A stretch of DNA of 6,680 bases, from assembly GCA_003228395.1 (NCBI GenBank), contig QIDJ01000098.1:1-6680 (forward strand), given 5' to 3'. Positions 1 through 6,628 of the stretch are shown one piece after another (position 1 is the first letter of the stretch; every line of letters starts with the position of its first letter). Below the pieces are notes generated by a model. The model made no database searches and was not told where the DNA came from. It saw only the letters and a program-made list of their open reading frames with translations. A program made the translations under genes and the position numbers. Origin of the DNA: Flammeovirgaceae bacterium. GTDB lineage: Bacteria > Bacteroidota > Bacteroidia > Cytophagales > Cyclobacteriaceae.

Positions 1-457
1 CTGTTATTTTTCAGGTGATCTCGGACCTAAAACCAAAGAAGGCGACAGCCAGAGTCCGGAAGGTTTCTATTATGTGAAACCTCAGAATATGAACCCCTGG
101 AGCACTTTTCATCTATCCATGAACATTGGGTATCCGAATAAATATGATCGTGTTCACGGATATACAGGTGATTACCTGATGATACATGGTTCATGTGCTT
201 CTATCGGTTGTTATGCCATGACCAACGAAGGTATTGAAGAAATTTACACTATCGCTACTGCAGCGCTGGAAAACGGTCAACGCTTTTTTCGTGTACACAT
301 ATTCCCCTACAGAATAACTGATGAAAGGATAGAACGATACCGTGGGAGCAAATGGTATGACTTTTGGACTAATCTGCAGGAGGGTTATACCTGGTTTGAA
401 AACAGTAAAATACCGCCAAATGTAGAAGTTGAAGACGGCCGTTATGTGTTCAATTGA
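1..457 (+). CDS. YafK/DpaA-family murein L,D-transpeptidase, 5' part cut by window edge
   Basis: This is the C-terminal part (about 151 codons, first complete codon at base 2) of a YafK-type L,D-transpeptidase catalytic domain. The open frame runs in from before the window, so the GTG at 74 is an internal Val codon and not a start; family-typical residues precede it (SGDLGPKTKEGD, then PEGFYYV). Further hallmarks follow: HLSMNIGYPN, the His of LMIHG (His codon 185-187), and the active-site stretch SIGCYAMT with the nucleophilic Cys at 209-211. Family knowledge: these enzymes form a thioester with the Cys and remodel peptidoglycan peptides in the periplasm; E. coli YafK (DpaA) releases Braun lipoprotein from peptidoglycan. 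Bacteroidota lack a classical Braun lipoprotein, so the substrate here is open. The expected signal peptide lies outside the window. The C-terminus (IPPNVEVEDGRYVFN) looks natural. Family assignment is firm; the exact reaction is inferred. Confidence 0.9.
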   Translation, partial: CYFSGDLGPKTKEGDSQSPEGFYYVKPQNMNPWSTFHLSMNIGYPNKYDRVHGYTGDYLMIHGSCASIGCYAMTNEGIEEIYTIATAALENGQRFFRVHIFPYRITDERIERYRGSKWYDFWTNLQEGYTWFENSKIPPNVEVEDGRYVFN

Positions 458-496
458 AATCTTTATCGTGTACAATTCGATTTTCTATAACTGCAG

Positions 497-519
497 ATTG
501 TTCAAAAACAATGTTTTTT
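497..519 (+). terminator. Weak intrinsic-terminator-like hairpin after the transpeptidase
   Basis: ATTGTT (497-502) and AACAAT (507-512) form a perfect 6-bp stem around a CAAA loop. One G follows, then six T (514-519). It sits 39 bases after the transpeptidase stop codon, a sensible place for a terminator. The stem has only one G-C pair and would be unstable, so this is a candidate only. It overlaps the weak promoter candidate for the next gene. Confidence 0.3.
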
Positions 520-528
520 ATACCTTGG
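497..528 (+). promoter_or_regulatory. Weak Bacteroidota-type promoter candidate before the unknown gene
   Basis: TACCTTGG (521-528) matches the Bacteroidota -7 box TAnnTTTG at all but one fixed position. ATTG (497-500) lies 20 bases upstream where the -33 TTTG box is expected. Transcription would begin near 534, giving a leader of roughly 30 bases before the ATG at 563. Both boxes are imperfect and the -33 box falls inside the hairpin at 497-512, so the call is tentative. Confidence 0.25.
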
Positions 529-562
529 TCATGTATTCAGGGCTTATATAACGATTATTATT

Positions 563-1153
563 ATGATCAGTAATGCTATCATTGTTGTTTATTACTTAGC
601 TCTCCATTTTATTGCCATCAATCCCGGAGGCCAATCCACTATTTTTATTGATTTATTTCTGGAACCGAAAAAGGTCAGCTACGGACCATTCAAAGGGTTC
701 GATATGTACGAATTATCAGATTTCAATGTGTATCATGGCAGAGGAAAAAAAATGCGGAAATTATACATAAACCGCAGGGATACAAATGTGCAAGTGCTTT
801 ATTTTAAGGATACGATTGCCAATGCGCTTGAATACCATTTAAAGTTTTTTAAAAGTGATGAGCCCAAATTACCCACCGTGATGATGCTTGACGTAGAGAA
901 TGATATCAGCCTGGGGCAACATATCTTCCGGATAACAAATAAGGAGACCACATATTGCGGTTTTATCAATTTTGCTGCAGACGATTACAACTTTTCTTCT
1001 CTTGGCCTTCATGCGATCATTGAATCGGTTGATGACCGCATCCTGATGTCTTTTAACACAGAAGGCATTATCGATTATGCTATGGATTCATTATTCGATA
1101 GCAATAAAGTTAAATTTGAAATTGTCAGAAATAACGTAATCAGATTGCAATGA
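563..1153 (+). CDS. Hypothetical protein with hydrophobic N-terminus, 196 residues
   Basis: I do not recognise this protein. The frame is open from 491 (after a TAA at 488-490), and ATG 563 is the first standard start in it. No Shine-Dalgarno motif is seen, which is common in Bacteroidota. Residues 4-20 (from NAIIVVYY) are hydrophobic and could be a membrane segment or uncleaved signal, but no Lys or Arg precedes them, which is atypical. The rest looks like a soluble mixed alpha/beta domain: a basic patch at 60-72 (GRGKKMRK, then NRR), a stretch at 103-130 with alternating hydrophobic residues, and a beta-like C-terminus (KFEIVRNNVIRL). There is a single Cys at 132 and no recognisable catalytic motif. 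It follows the transpeptidase by 105 bases on the same strand but probably has its own promoter. The length and natural amino-acid composition support a real gene. Confidence 0.7.
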   Translation: MISNAIIVVYYLALHFIAINPGGQSTIFIDLFLEPKKVSYGPFKGFDMYELSDFNVYHGRGKKMRKLYINRRDTNVQVLYFKDTIANALEYHLKFFKSDEPKLPTVMMLDVENDISLGQHIFRITNKETTYCGFINFAADDYNFSSLGLHAIIESVDDRILMSFNTEGIIDYAMDSLFDSNKVKFEIVRNNVIRLQ

Positions 1154-1162
1154 GGTACGTAC

Positions 1163-1191
1163 AGGTTTAACGGTAGGATAACCCCAAACCT
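1163..1191. terminator. Imperfect hairpin between convergent genes, possible two-way terminator
   Basis: AGGTTT (1163-1168) pairs with AAACCT (1186-1191). An inner GGT (1172-1174) pairs with ACC (1181-1183), leaving a small internal loop and a 6-base hairpin loop. It begins 10 bases after the stop of the unknown gene and lies in the 92-base gap facing the end of the Gfo/Idh gene, where a bidirectional terminator would be expected. Neither side has a T-run, so intrinsic termination is not well supported. Confidence 0.25.
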
Positions 1192-1245
1192 TCAGATGGA
1201 ATTTTCAACCTCCCTCTAAATTCTATTATACTTACACACATTACT

Positions 1246-2865
1246 TCAGGTTACCCGCTCAACATTGGCCAGCAACACTTCATCCAGGTCATAGCCCGGT
1301 ACCGGTGCAATTTCATTTTTTTGGGCATCCCAGTCGATCCGGCGGCCCAGTTTATACGACAAACCACCCATATGTGCCGTAATGGCTTCCTCAAAGCCCT
1401 CTTCGATCCCACAGCTAGGTTTACCTCCGTTTCGGATACAACTCAGCCATTCCCTCAAATGCAGGAAAGTAGAATCAACACGCTTTCCATCACGATAGGT
1501 CCACAGCAATCCTTTGTTGGCAAAATACCTGGAGGTTGCAGAAGTGATTCCATCTAATTCGCCCGCAGCAGGATCATACTCATAAACCGGGACAGATGTA
1601 TCAATCTTATCTTTATTCAACAATTCAGCAAACCGGGTTGACCTGGGATCAATGTAAACAGCCAGCCTGTTACCAAGCTGCATGGTTCCATCGTGACCCA
1701 TGAGGATGGTATCCCGGTCATACTGGTTGCCTAAAGTAGCGCTATAAACCAGTGTCATGCCTTTTTCTTTGCCCTGCTCCTGGGTGGATCCTGTGCTGAA
1801 GTCGGGATAATCCATATTTATCTGCATCACATCCGGCACATTTCTGCCATCGCGGTGGGTATAAATACCACCCGATGTAACAATTGATTTCGGGATTCCC
1901 ATGTTTAACACACAATTGATCCGGTCGTAATCATGCGTCATCAGATCACCCGAAAGGCCGGAACCATAGGCCCACCACTTTCTCCACCTGAAGAAATGCT
2001 CTTTATTAAAGGGTACTATTGGTGCATTTCCCAGGAACAAATTCCAGTCGATTGTCTGCGGACTTGCTTTTTCATGAATAGGATACTGCCAGGCGCCATT
2101 GTCACTGTTTCGGTTTGTATTGGCCTGAATGAGCGACACATGTCCCAGCACATTTTTATTTATAATATCCTGCGCAGTTAAAAAACTTTGCGTCTGCCGG
2201 TGCTGATGACCCAGCATTAATACGGCTTTCGAATTTAAGGCAGCTTCTCTGAGCGCATAGGTCTCCGCAATGTTATGGGTCATGGGTTTCTCAATGTACG
2301 CATGCACATTAGCCTGAAGGGCCGCAATGGCTATGGGGGCATGCCAGTGATCCGGTGTGGCAATGACCACCGCATCCACATTTCCGCTATCAAGCATTTC
2401 ATCGTACGTCCTGTATCGCCTGATCTGATTCGTAGCTGTATTAAACGAATCCAACGCTATTTCTGCACGTACATCAAAAATATCACATACAGCAGTTAGT
2501 TTTATATTCAGGTTTTCCTGCTCCATAAACTCCTTCAGGCGTGTATCCTGGGAATTTGCTGACGCTGACTCCTTCATATCAGACAGCCAGCTTTTTGTGG
2601 CAAAGCCAAGGGCACGGCACAATTGATTACCCCGGATACCAAATCCAATAATCCCAACCCGTACAGGGTCTCCACTCATTGAACCTGAAGGAGGCGGAAG
2701 TACCGCATCAATATTGAGTGATTCAAGAATCTTAGATTTTTTATCCTGTATTTTTTTACTGAAACCGGCTCCTGCCCACCATACGGTTCCCAGGAATGGA
2801 ATCCCGGTTAATCCTTTTAAGATTTCTCTTCGCGACCACTTCCATGATGATTTATTTTCAGACAT
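1246..2865 (-). CDS. Tat-exported Gfo/Idh/MocA-family oxidoreductase
   Basis: This is a 539-residue NAD(P)-type dehydrogenase of the Gfo/Idh/MocA family, whose members oxidise or reduce sugars, inositols and related polyols. A twin-arginine signal leads (SRREILK, residues 11-17), followed by a hydrophobic stretch to about residue 35, so export to the periplasm or membrane in folded form is expected. The Rossmann fold begins near residue 68 with GFGIRG (74-79), followed by VCDIFD (126-131), ATPDHWH (169-175) and the family-defining EKP (192-194, Lys193). The C-terminal domain carries GDLMTHDYD (306-314), which holds the usual Asp, His and Asp, then GIPKSIVTSGGIY and RDGRNVPDVMQ. Residues 87-120 form an extra segment between the first Rossmann helix and the second strand. 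The gene starts 16 bases after the DoxX stop, so the two are probably one transcript. Tat-type members are abundant in Bacteroidota and Planctomycetes; the substrate cannot be read from sequence. Confidence 0.93.
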   Translation of the reverse strand: MSENKSSWKWSRREILKGLTGIPFLGTVWWAGAGFSKKIQDKKSKILESLNIDAVLPPPSGSMSGDPVRVGIIGFGIRGNQLCRALGFATKSWLSDMKESASANSQDTRLKEFMEQENLNIKLTAVCDIFDVRAEIALDSFNTATNQIRRYRTYDEMLDSGNVDAVVIATPDHWHAPIAIAALQANVHAYIEKPMTHNIAETYALREAALNSKAVLMLGHQHRQTQSFLTAQDIINKNVLGHVSLIQANTNRNSDNGAWQYPIHEKASPQTIDWNLFLGNAPIVPFNKEHFFRWRKWWAYGSGLSGDLMTHDYDRINCVLNMGIPKSIVTSGGIYTHRDGRNVPDVMQINMDYPDFSTGSTQEQGKEKGMTLVYSATLGNQYDRDTILMGHDGTMQLGNRLAVYIDPRSTRFAELLNKDKIDTSVPVYEYDPAAGELDGITSATSRYFANKGLLWTYRDGKRVDSTFLHLREWLSCIRNGGKPSCGIEEGFEEAITAHMGGLSYKLGRRIDWDAQKNEIAPVPGYDLDEVLLANVERVT

Positions 2866-2881
2866 GGTGTAACATATTTAG

Positions 2882-3370
2882 TTAAACAGTTTGTTCAGAA
2901 GATTTTTTCTTTTTAAAAAGAACCTCAAGACTGAAATAGTGACTTACCGGAAACTGAAAAATAACCATAAGCGCGGCAATTTCAATCAGGTTATTATTAA
3001 TAAACCAGTAGTTCCCTGCCGAATATCCGGAAGAAAGACCAGGAAAAGCCGGATGGGCCAGATAAAGCAGCATAAGAATAACACTGCCTGCAACAGCTAC
3101 CCAACGTATCCTGATGCCCGCCATTAACCCCACTCCTACTACCAACAATCCGGCCACCATTAGCGTATCTACTATACCAATAAGTGAATCACCGGCCAGC
3201 CAAACGTAAAATGCATGCATAAACCCCTGTGAAGTAAGCAGGTAGCCTTTAGCAGTCCAGGCGGGATTATATAATTTAATTACACCCTCATAAAGAAAAT
3301 GCCACCCAATAAATACCCGCAGCAACACAAGGCTGTTTAATTGCCATTTTGAATATGCAACGTTTTTCAT
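2882..3370 (-). CDS. DoxX-family integral membrane protein
   Basis: This 162-residue protein has four predicted membrane segments at about 11-31, 63-83, 89-106 and 126-142, and ends in a basic tail (KKKKSSEQ). The first segment carries the DoxX signature: LRVFIGWHFLYEGVIK (17-32), then NPAWTAKGYLL. Family knowledge: DoxX proteins are small inner-membrane proteins, named after a subunit of an archaeal terminal oxidase; in most bacteria they have no settled function, though several are linked to redox or oxidative stress. The ATG at 3370 fits because the conserved N-terminus begins directly after it, and a well-placed promoter lies at 3400-3430. The Gfo/Idh gene begins 16 bases after its stop, indicating an operon. 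A possible role, which is inference, is membrane docking or electron exchange for the exported oxidoreductase. Confidence 0.88.
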   Translation of the reverse strand: MKNVAYSKWQLNSLVLLRVFIGWHFLYEGVIKLYNPAWTAKGYLLTSQGFMHAFYVWLAGDSLIGIVDTLMVAGLLVVGVGLMAGIRIRWVAVAGSVILMLLYLAHPAFPGLSSGYSAGNYWFINNNLIEIAALMVIFQFPVSHYFSLEVLFKKKKSSEQTV

Positions 3371-3399
3371 AGTATGTGAATATTACCTGTTCAATGCGA

Positions 3400-3430
3400 C
3401 GAAATTACAGTACACCCATTACATTTCAAA
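3400..3430 (-). promoter_or_regulatory. Bacteroidota-type promoter for the DoxX-Gfo/Idh operon
   Basis: Reading the minus strand, an exact TTTG (-33 box, 3430 to 3427) is followed after 19 bases by TAATTTCG (3407 to 3400), which has one mismatch to the -7 consensus TAnnTTTG. The spacing is that expected for the Bacteroidota housekeeping sigma factor. Transcription would begin near 3393, giving a leader of about 20-25 bases before the doxX-like ATG at 3370. No operator-like repeat is seen next to it. Confidence 0.55.
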
Positions 3431-3535
3431 TGATATTCATCACAAGACCGGCTAATACAACGCAGTAATCCTGATATCGATGTGCAACAAAACGTGAAAT
3501 GAAAATACCGCGGTTTAACTGGCGCCCTGCTTTAA

Positions 3536-4261
3536 TTATTCTTTCTCATTCAACAGAAATGAAACGTCACTGCCGGGATTTATCTCATACGGTTCTTTGC
3601 TTCTTTCAAATATCCGCACACTATGATTTCCCCCCAGTCTCATGTTATTGCCACTGACTATAAAATAGCTGCCTTCACGCAACCCAGCCACGGGAACATC
3701 ATTAAAAACCAAAAATTCTTTAATTCTCGTTTCACGGGTTTCACCCATATGCTTCGAATCCGGGTCAGGATCGGTATAGTGGGGGTTCATATTAAACGGT
3801 ACGACTGCCAGGGCTGCAAAGGACGGAGGGTAAACAACAGGCATGTCATTAGTGGTCTGAATAGAGACACCAAGTATGTTGGAACCGGCGCTGGTACCCA
3901 GATACGGTATTCCAGCCAGCACACGTTTACGCAATGGATCCATCAGATTGTACCTGTACAATGCATTCAGAAGTACAAATGTATTTCCACCTCCTGCAAA
4001 AATCCCATCACATTCATTAACCGTTTCCGGCATATTATCCGATTCATGAATCCCTGTGACTTTTTTATCAAGGCTTGAAAAAAAGCTACTTACTAATGCC
4101 GTATAATCATCGTAGGATATTCCGCCCGGCCGGGCAAAAGGAAAAAATATGATATTATCAACATCATTATAAAATTGCTCAAGTTCTTCAGTCAAATAAG
4201 CGAGATAAGGTTTTTCAAAGACCGTTGATGTACTGGCTATTAATAAGTTCCGCTTGCTCAT
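3536..4261 (-). CDS. pepE: Dipeptidase E (alpha-aspartyl dipeptidase), peptidase family S51
   Basis: This is a 241-residue cytoplasmic serine peptidase closely resembling E. coli and Salmonella PepE, which hydrolyses dipeptides with an N-terminal Asp. The nucleophile elbow GTSAGSN places Ser at 124, TTNDMP places Asp at 139, NPHYT places His at 161, and GLREGSYF places Glu at 196. All four are shifted by exactly four residues from Ser120, Asp135, His157 and Glu192 of the enteric enzyme, so both proposed triads are intact. GGGNTF (90-95), the oxyanion-region motif, and GETRETRIKEFL are also present. The frame stays open up to 4477, but the family's first beta-strand (NLLIAS) begins right after ATG 4261. 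The upstream residues have no family match and overlap the promoter of the divergent gene, so 4261 is preferred; ATG 4294 is a less likely alternative. There is no signal peptide. It is transcribed away from the DUF5916 gene and lies 165 bases upstream of doxX, probably as a separate unit. Confidence 0.93.
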   Translation of the reverse strand: MSKRNLLIASTSTVFEKPYLAYLTEELEQFYNDVDNIIFFPFARPGGISYDDYTALVSSFFSSLDKKVTGIHESDNMPETVNECDGIFAGGGNTFVLLNALYRYNLMDPLRKRVLAGIPYLGTSAGSNILGVSIQTTNDMPVVYPPSFAALAVVPFNMNPHYTDPDPDSKHMGETRETRIKEFLVFNDVPVAGLREGSYFIVSGNNMRLGGNHSVRIFERSKEPYEINPGSDVSFLLNEKE

Positions 4262-4390
4262 ATTCCCGGCATTAACAGTTATATTATAGTGCATCTCAAA
4301 TATCCACTTTTCAAACCATTTATAACGTCTGTTTGTTAATATAAATAATTGCCATAATCTGCCTTGACTACTACCGTTCATATAAATCAA

Positions 4391-4421
4391 TTCCGAAATA
4401 CCGGCAACCGGCATATCTTTG
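4391..4421 (+). promoter_or_regulatory. Promoter candidate for the DUF5916 gene, with perfect -7 box
   Basis: TATCTTTG (4414-4421) is an exact match to the Bacteroidota -7 box TAnnTTTG. The -33 position, 19 bases upstream, holds TTCC (4391-4394), a poor match to TTTG. Transcription would begin near 4428, giving a leader of about 50 bases before the TTG start at 4478. The box lies inside the uncoded stretch between the two divergent genes, which also argues against the longer reading of the peptidase. Confidence 0.5.
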
Positions 4422-4431
4422 CGCTCGCAAA
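4418..4431. repeat. Perfect inverted repeat TTTGCG-CT-CGCAAA over the -7 box and start site
   Basis: Two exact 6-base arms (4418-4423 and 4426-4431) flank a CT centre. The left arm includes the last four bases of the -7 box and the right arm covers the predicted transcription start. It could be an operator, or a hairpin at the very 5' end of the leader, although a 2-base loop is too tight for full pairing. It may also be chance, since -7 boxes are often followed by GC in this phylum. Confidence 0.35.
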
Positions 4432-4477
4432 ACGGCAAAAAACCGGAACGGAAAGGATAACGAAATAAATTACACAT

Positions 4478-6628
4478 TTGAACAATCGGATCTCTATATT
4501 GTTTTTAATGCTTATGCTGACGGCCCTTATTTCCCGGGCACAAGATGCACTAAAACCTGTAACAATTGATTCTCCCCCCGTAATTGACGGGGTGCTGGAT
4601 GAAGAAGTCTGGCAAAATGCCCCGATGATAACCGGTTTCAAAACGTATAAGCCCGATTATGAAATGGATATGGGTTTTGATACCAAAGTGTATATGGCCA
4701 ACGATGAAGACAACCTTTATTTTGCTTTTGTCGCCTACGACGAGCCGAAAAAACTTAAAACTTCGATAGCGGCCAGAGATAAAATCCGGGAAGACGACTG
4801 GATTGTAGTTTATCTTGACACTTTCAATGATCAGCAGACCCTATATAGTTTTTATGTAAATCCCTCAGGAATTCAGATGGATGGCAAACTGGCGGCCGGC
4901 AGAGACGATTTTGGAATTGATATGATTTGGTACAGCGCCGGAAAAATCACCGAAGAAGGGTATGTGGTTGAAATCAAAATTCCTTTTAAGAGTATCCGGT
5001 ACAGAAATGATGATCCGGTGGTGATGGGCGTTATTTACGGTAGAAAGATCAGTCGTTTTTCGATGGAAGGCACTTACCCACCCCTTGATCCTGCCAAGGG
5101 TGCCAATTTGCTCATACAAATGCAACAAATACAATATAGCGATGTGAAAAAATTTACCCTGCTGGAAATCCTGCCGGGCGTTACTTACACCAACCGGGCA
5201 TCACACCGGGAAGGTGAATTTAAAACTGACATCGACAAAGCAGAATTAAGCCTTACCGCAAAATACGGGATCACTTCAGACCTTATTCTGGATGCCACTA
5301 TCAACCCTGATTTCAGTCAGGTGGAGTCCGATGTTGGTCAGATTGATATAAACCAACGGTTTGCGATATTCTACCCCGAAAGACGGCCATTTTTCCTGGA
5401 AGGAAACGAAACGTTCAATTTTGCCGAAACCGGACGCAGGGATGCGGTACGGTCGGTTGTTAATACACGCACCATTGTGAACCCGCTCACTGCTGCTAAG
5501 CTTACGGGAAAAATTGGGATACGAAACACGATTGCCTCCATCTATGCACTGGATGAGGTACCGCCTGATAAAGTGGGTAACGGAGCTAAAAATGCACAGG
5601 TAGGAGTGTTCCGGTATAAACGATCGTTTAAAGACGACAGTTATTTGGGCGCCGTATATACCTCCCGGGAACTAAATGGTCATTTCAACCGGGTAGCCGG
5701 CCTGGATGGCCAGATTCGACTCAGCAAGTCAAGTATCCTGTCCGCGAATTACCTGAGATCGTATGACAGGGATTCTGCGGAAGCAGAGGTAACCAAAGAT
5801 TATTCGGCAAAAATCGGATATATGCGACGAACCCGAAAAATAACGTATGGAGCTTCATTTACAGACATTTCTGATTTTAAAACCGATGTTGGATTCGTAA
5901 CCCGGACTGAAACGCAAAGAGTAAATATATTTGTAAGCCCAAAAATTTATTTCGAAAGAAAACTGTTGAAAAGAATTGATCCGATTCTCTCCGTCACCTA
6001 TATGTATGACAACCCTTCGGCGTTATATGAGTATAGCTACTGGGGGAATCTGCGTTTCACACTTATACGAAATTCCAGTCTATCATTTAGTTATAATGTT
6101 AAAAATGAAATTTTCCTCGATCAGAAATTTAACAGGAACAATTTCAGATCATCCATCAGCAGCCAGATTACCAAACGCGTATTTTTCAATGTTTCATATG
6201 GGCAGGGGAATAAAATATTTTATTCTTCCGTTCCTTATCAGGGTTATGGGTCAGATGCTTCCTTCTTTCTGAATTTGCAGGTGTCAGATAATTTTAATTC
6301 CGAATGGCGATACACCTATTCCGATTTTTTCAGAACTTCCACGGAAGCAAAAAATTACAATTTTTCCATTATCCGAAGTAAGAATACATATCAGTTTAAT
6401 CAGTACCTGTTTTTCAGGTTAATTATGGAGTATAATTCATTCAGGGAAGAGCTGACATCCGATTTTCTGGCATCATTCACCTACATTCCGGGTACAGTGG
6501 TTCATATTGGCTTTGGAAACCTATACAAAAACACCAGGTGGGAAAACCAGGAATACGTTCCAGGCAACAACCTGATGCAAATTCAAAGAGGTTTCTTCTT
6601 TAAAGCTTCGTACCTGTTCAGGAAATAG
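4478..6628 (+). CDS. DUF5916 outer-membrane beta-barrel protein with N-terminal CBM9-like domain
   Basis: This complete 716-residue protein starts with a signal peptide (basic start MNNR, hydrophobic core ISILFLMLMLTALI, likely cleavage after SRA or SRAQ). Residues about 28-215 resemble the carbohydrate-binding family 9-like domain, with PPVIDGVLDEEVWQNAP (33-49), DDWIVVYLDTF (106-116) and GYVVEIKIPF (161-170). From about 230 to the end it is DUF5916-type. The hallmark block at 276-313 contains NPDFSQVESD, FYPERRPFFLEGNETF and Gln/Asn-rich turns, followed by alternating-residue beta strands typical of a barrel, ending in FFFKASYLFRK. Family knowledge: such proteins are common in Bacteroidota and are predicted to sit in the outer membrane; their cargo is unknown. 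The start is TTG at 4478, because an in-frame TAA at 4466-4468 blocks extension and the first ATG (4508) would lose the charged start of the signal peptide. It is divergent from pepE and has no visible partner downstream. Confidence 0.9.
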   Translation: MNNRISILFLMLMLTALISRAQDALKPVTIDSPPVIDGVLDEEVWQNAPMITGFKTYKPDYEMDMGFDTKVYMANDEDNLYFAFVAYDEPKKLKTSIAARDKIREDDWIVVYLDTFNDQQTLYSFYVNPSGIQMDGKLAAGRDDFGIDMIWYSAGKITEEGYVVEIKIPFKSIRYRNDDPVVMGVIYGRKISRFSMEGTYPPLDPAKGANLLIQMQQIQYSDVKKFTLLEILPGVTYTNRASHREGEFKTDIDKAELSLTAKYGITSDLILDATINPDFSQVESDVGQIDINQRFAIFYPERRPFFLEGNETFNFAETGRRDAVRSVVNTRTIVNPLTAAKLTGKIGIRNTIASIYALDEVPPDKVGNGAKNAQVGVFRYKRSFKDDSYLGAVYTSRELNGHFNRVAGLDGQIRLSKSSILSANYLRSYDRDSAEAEVTKDYSAKIGYMRRTRKITYGASFTDISDFKTDVGFVTRTETQRVNIFVSPKIYFERKLLKRIDPILSVTYMYDNPSALYEYSYWGNLRFTLIRNSSLSFSYNVKNEIFLDQKFNRNNFRSSISSQITKRVFFNVSYGQGNKIFYSSVPYQGYGSDASFFLNLQVSDNFNSEWRYTYSDFFRTSTEAKNYNFSIIRSKNTYQFNQYLFFRLIMEYNSFREELTSDFLASFTYIPGTVVHIGFGNLYKNTRWENQEYVPGNNLMQIQRGFFFKASYLFRK

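Noticed and set aside
191..475. Open frame of 94 codons on the minus strand
   Set aside because: It is antisense to the well-conserved transpeptidase catalytic region and is a shadow of that coding sequence.
1155..1162. Palindrome GTACGTAC directly after the unknown gene
   Set aside because: It is a short perfect palindrome with no loop, no T-run and no second copy nearby.
3507..3514. Palindrome ACCGCGGT after pepE, considered as a terminator
   Set aside because: The arms meet with no room for a loop and no clear T-run follows on the minus strand; it is probably chance.
3371..3535. Possible small RNA or small ORF between pepE and doxX
   Set aside because: Apart from the promoter at 3400-3430 I found no convincing stem, terminator or start-plus-frame in this gap.
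3623..4078. Open frame of 151 codons on the plus strand
   Set aside because: It lies wholly antisense to the intact pepE catalytic domain, has a low-quality composition, and matches no family.
4283..4314. Minus-strand TATAAT (4288 to 4283) with TTGAAA (4314 to 4309) as a pepE promoter
   Set aside because: The 20-base spacer is too long for the classical sigma-70 pattern, and the sequence does not fit the TTTG / TAnnTTTG pattern seen elsewhere in the window. The real pepE promoter remains unidentified.
5976..6272. Open frame of 98 codons on the plus strand
   Set aside because: It is an alternative frame inside the barrel region of the DUF5916 gene, with no domain or start signal.
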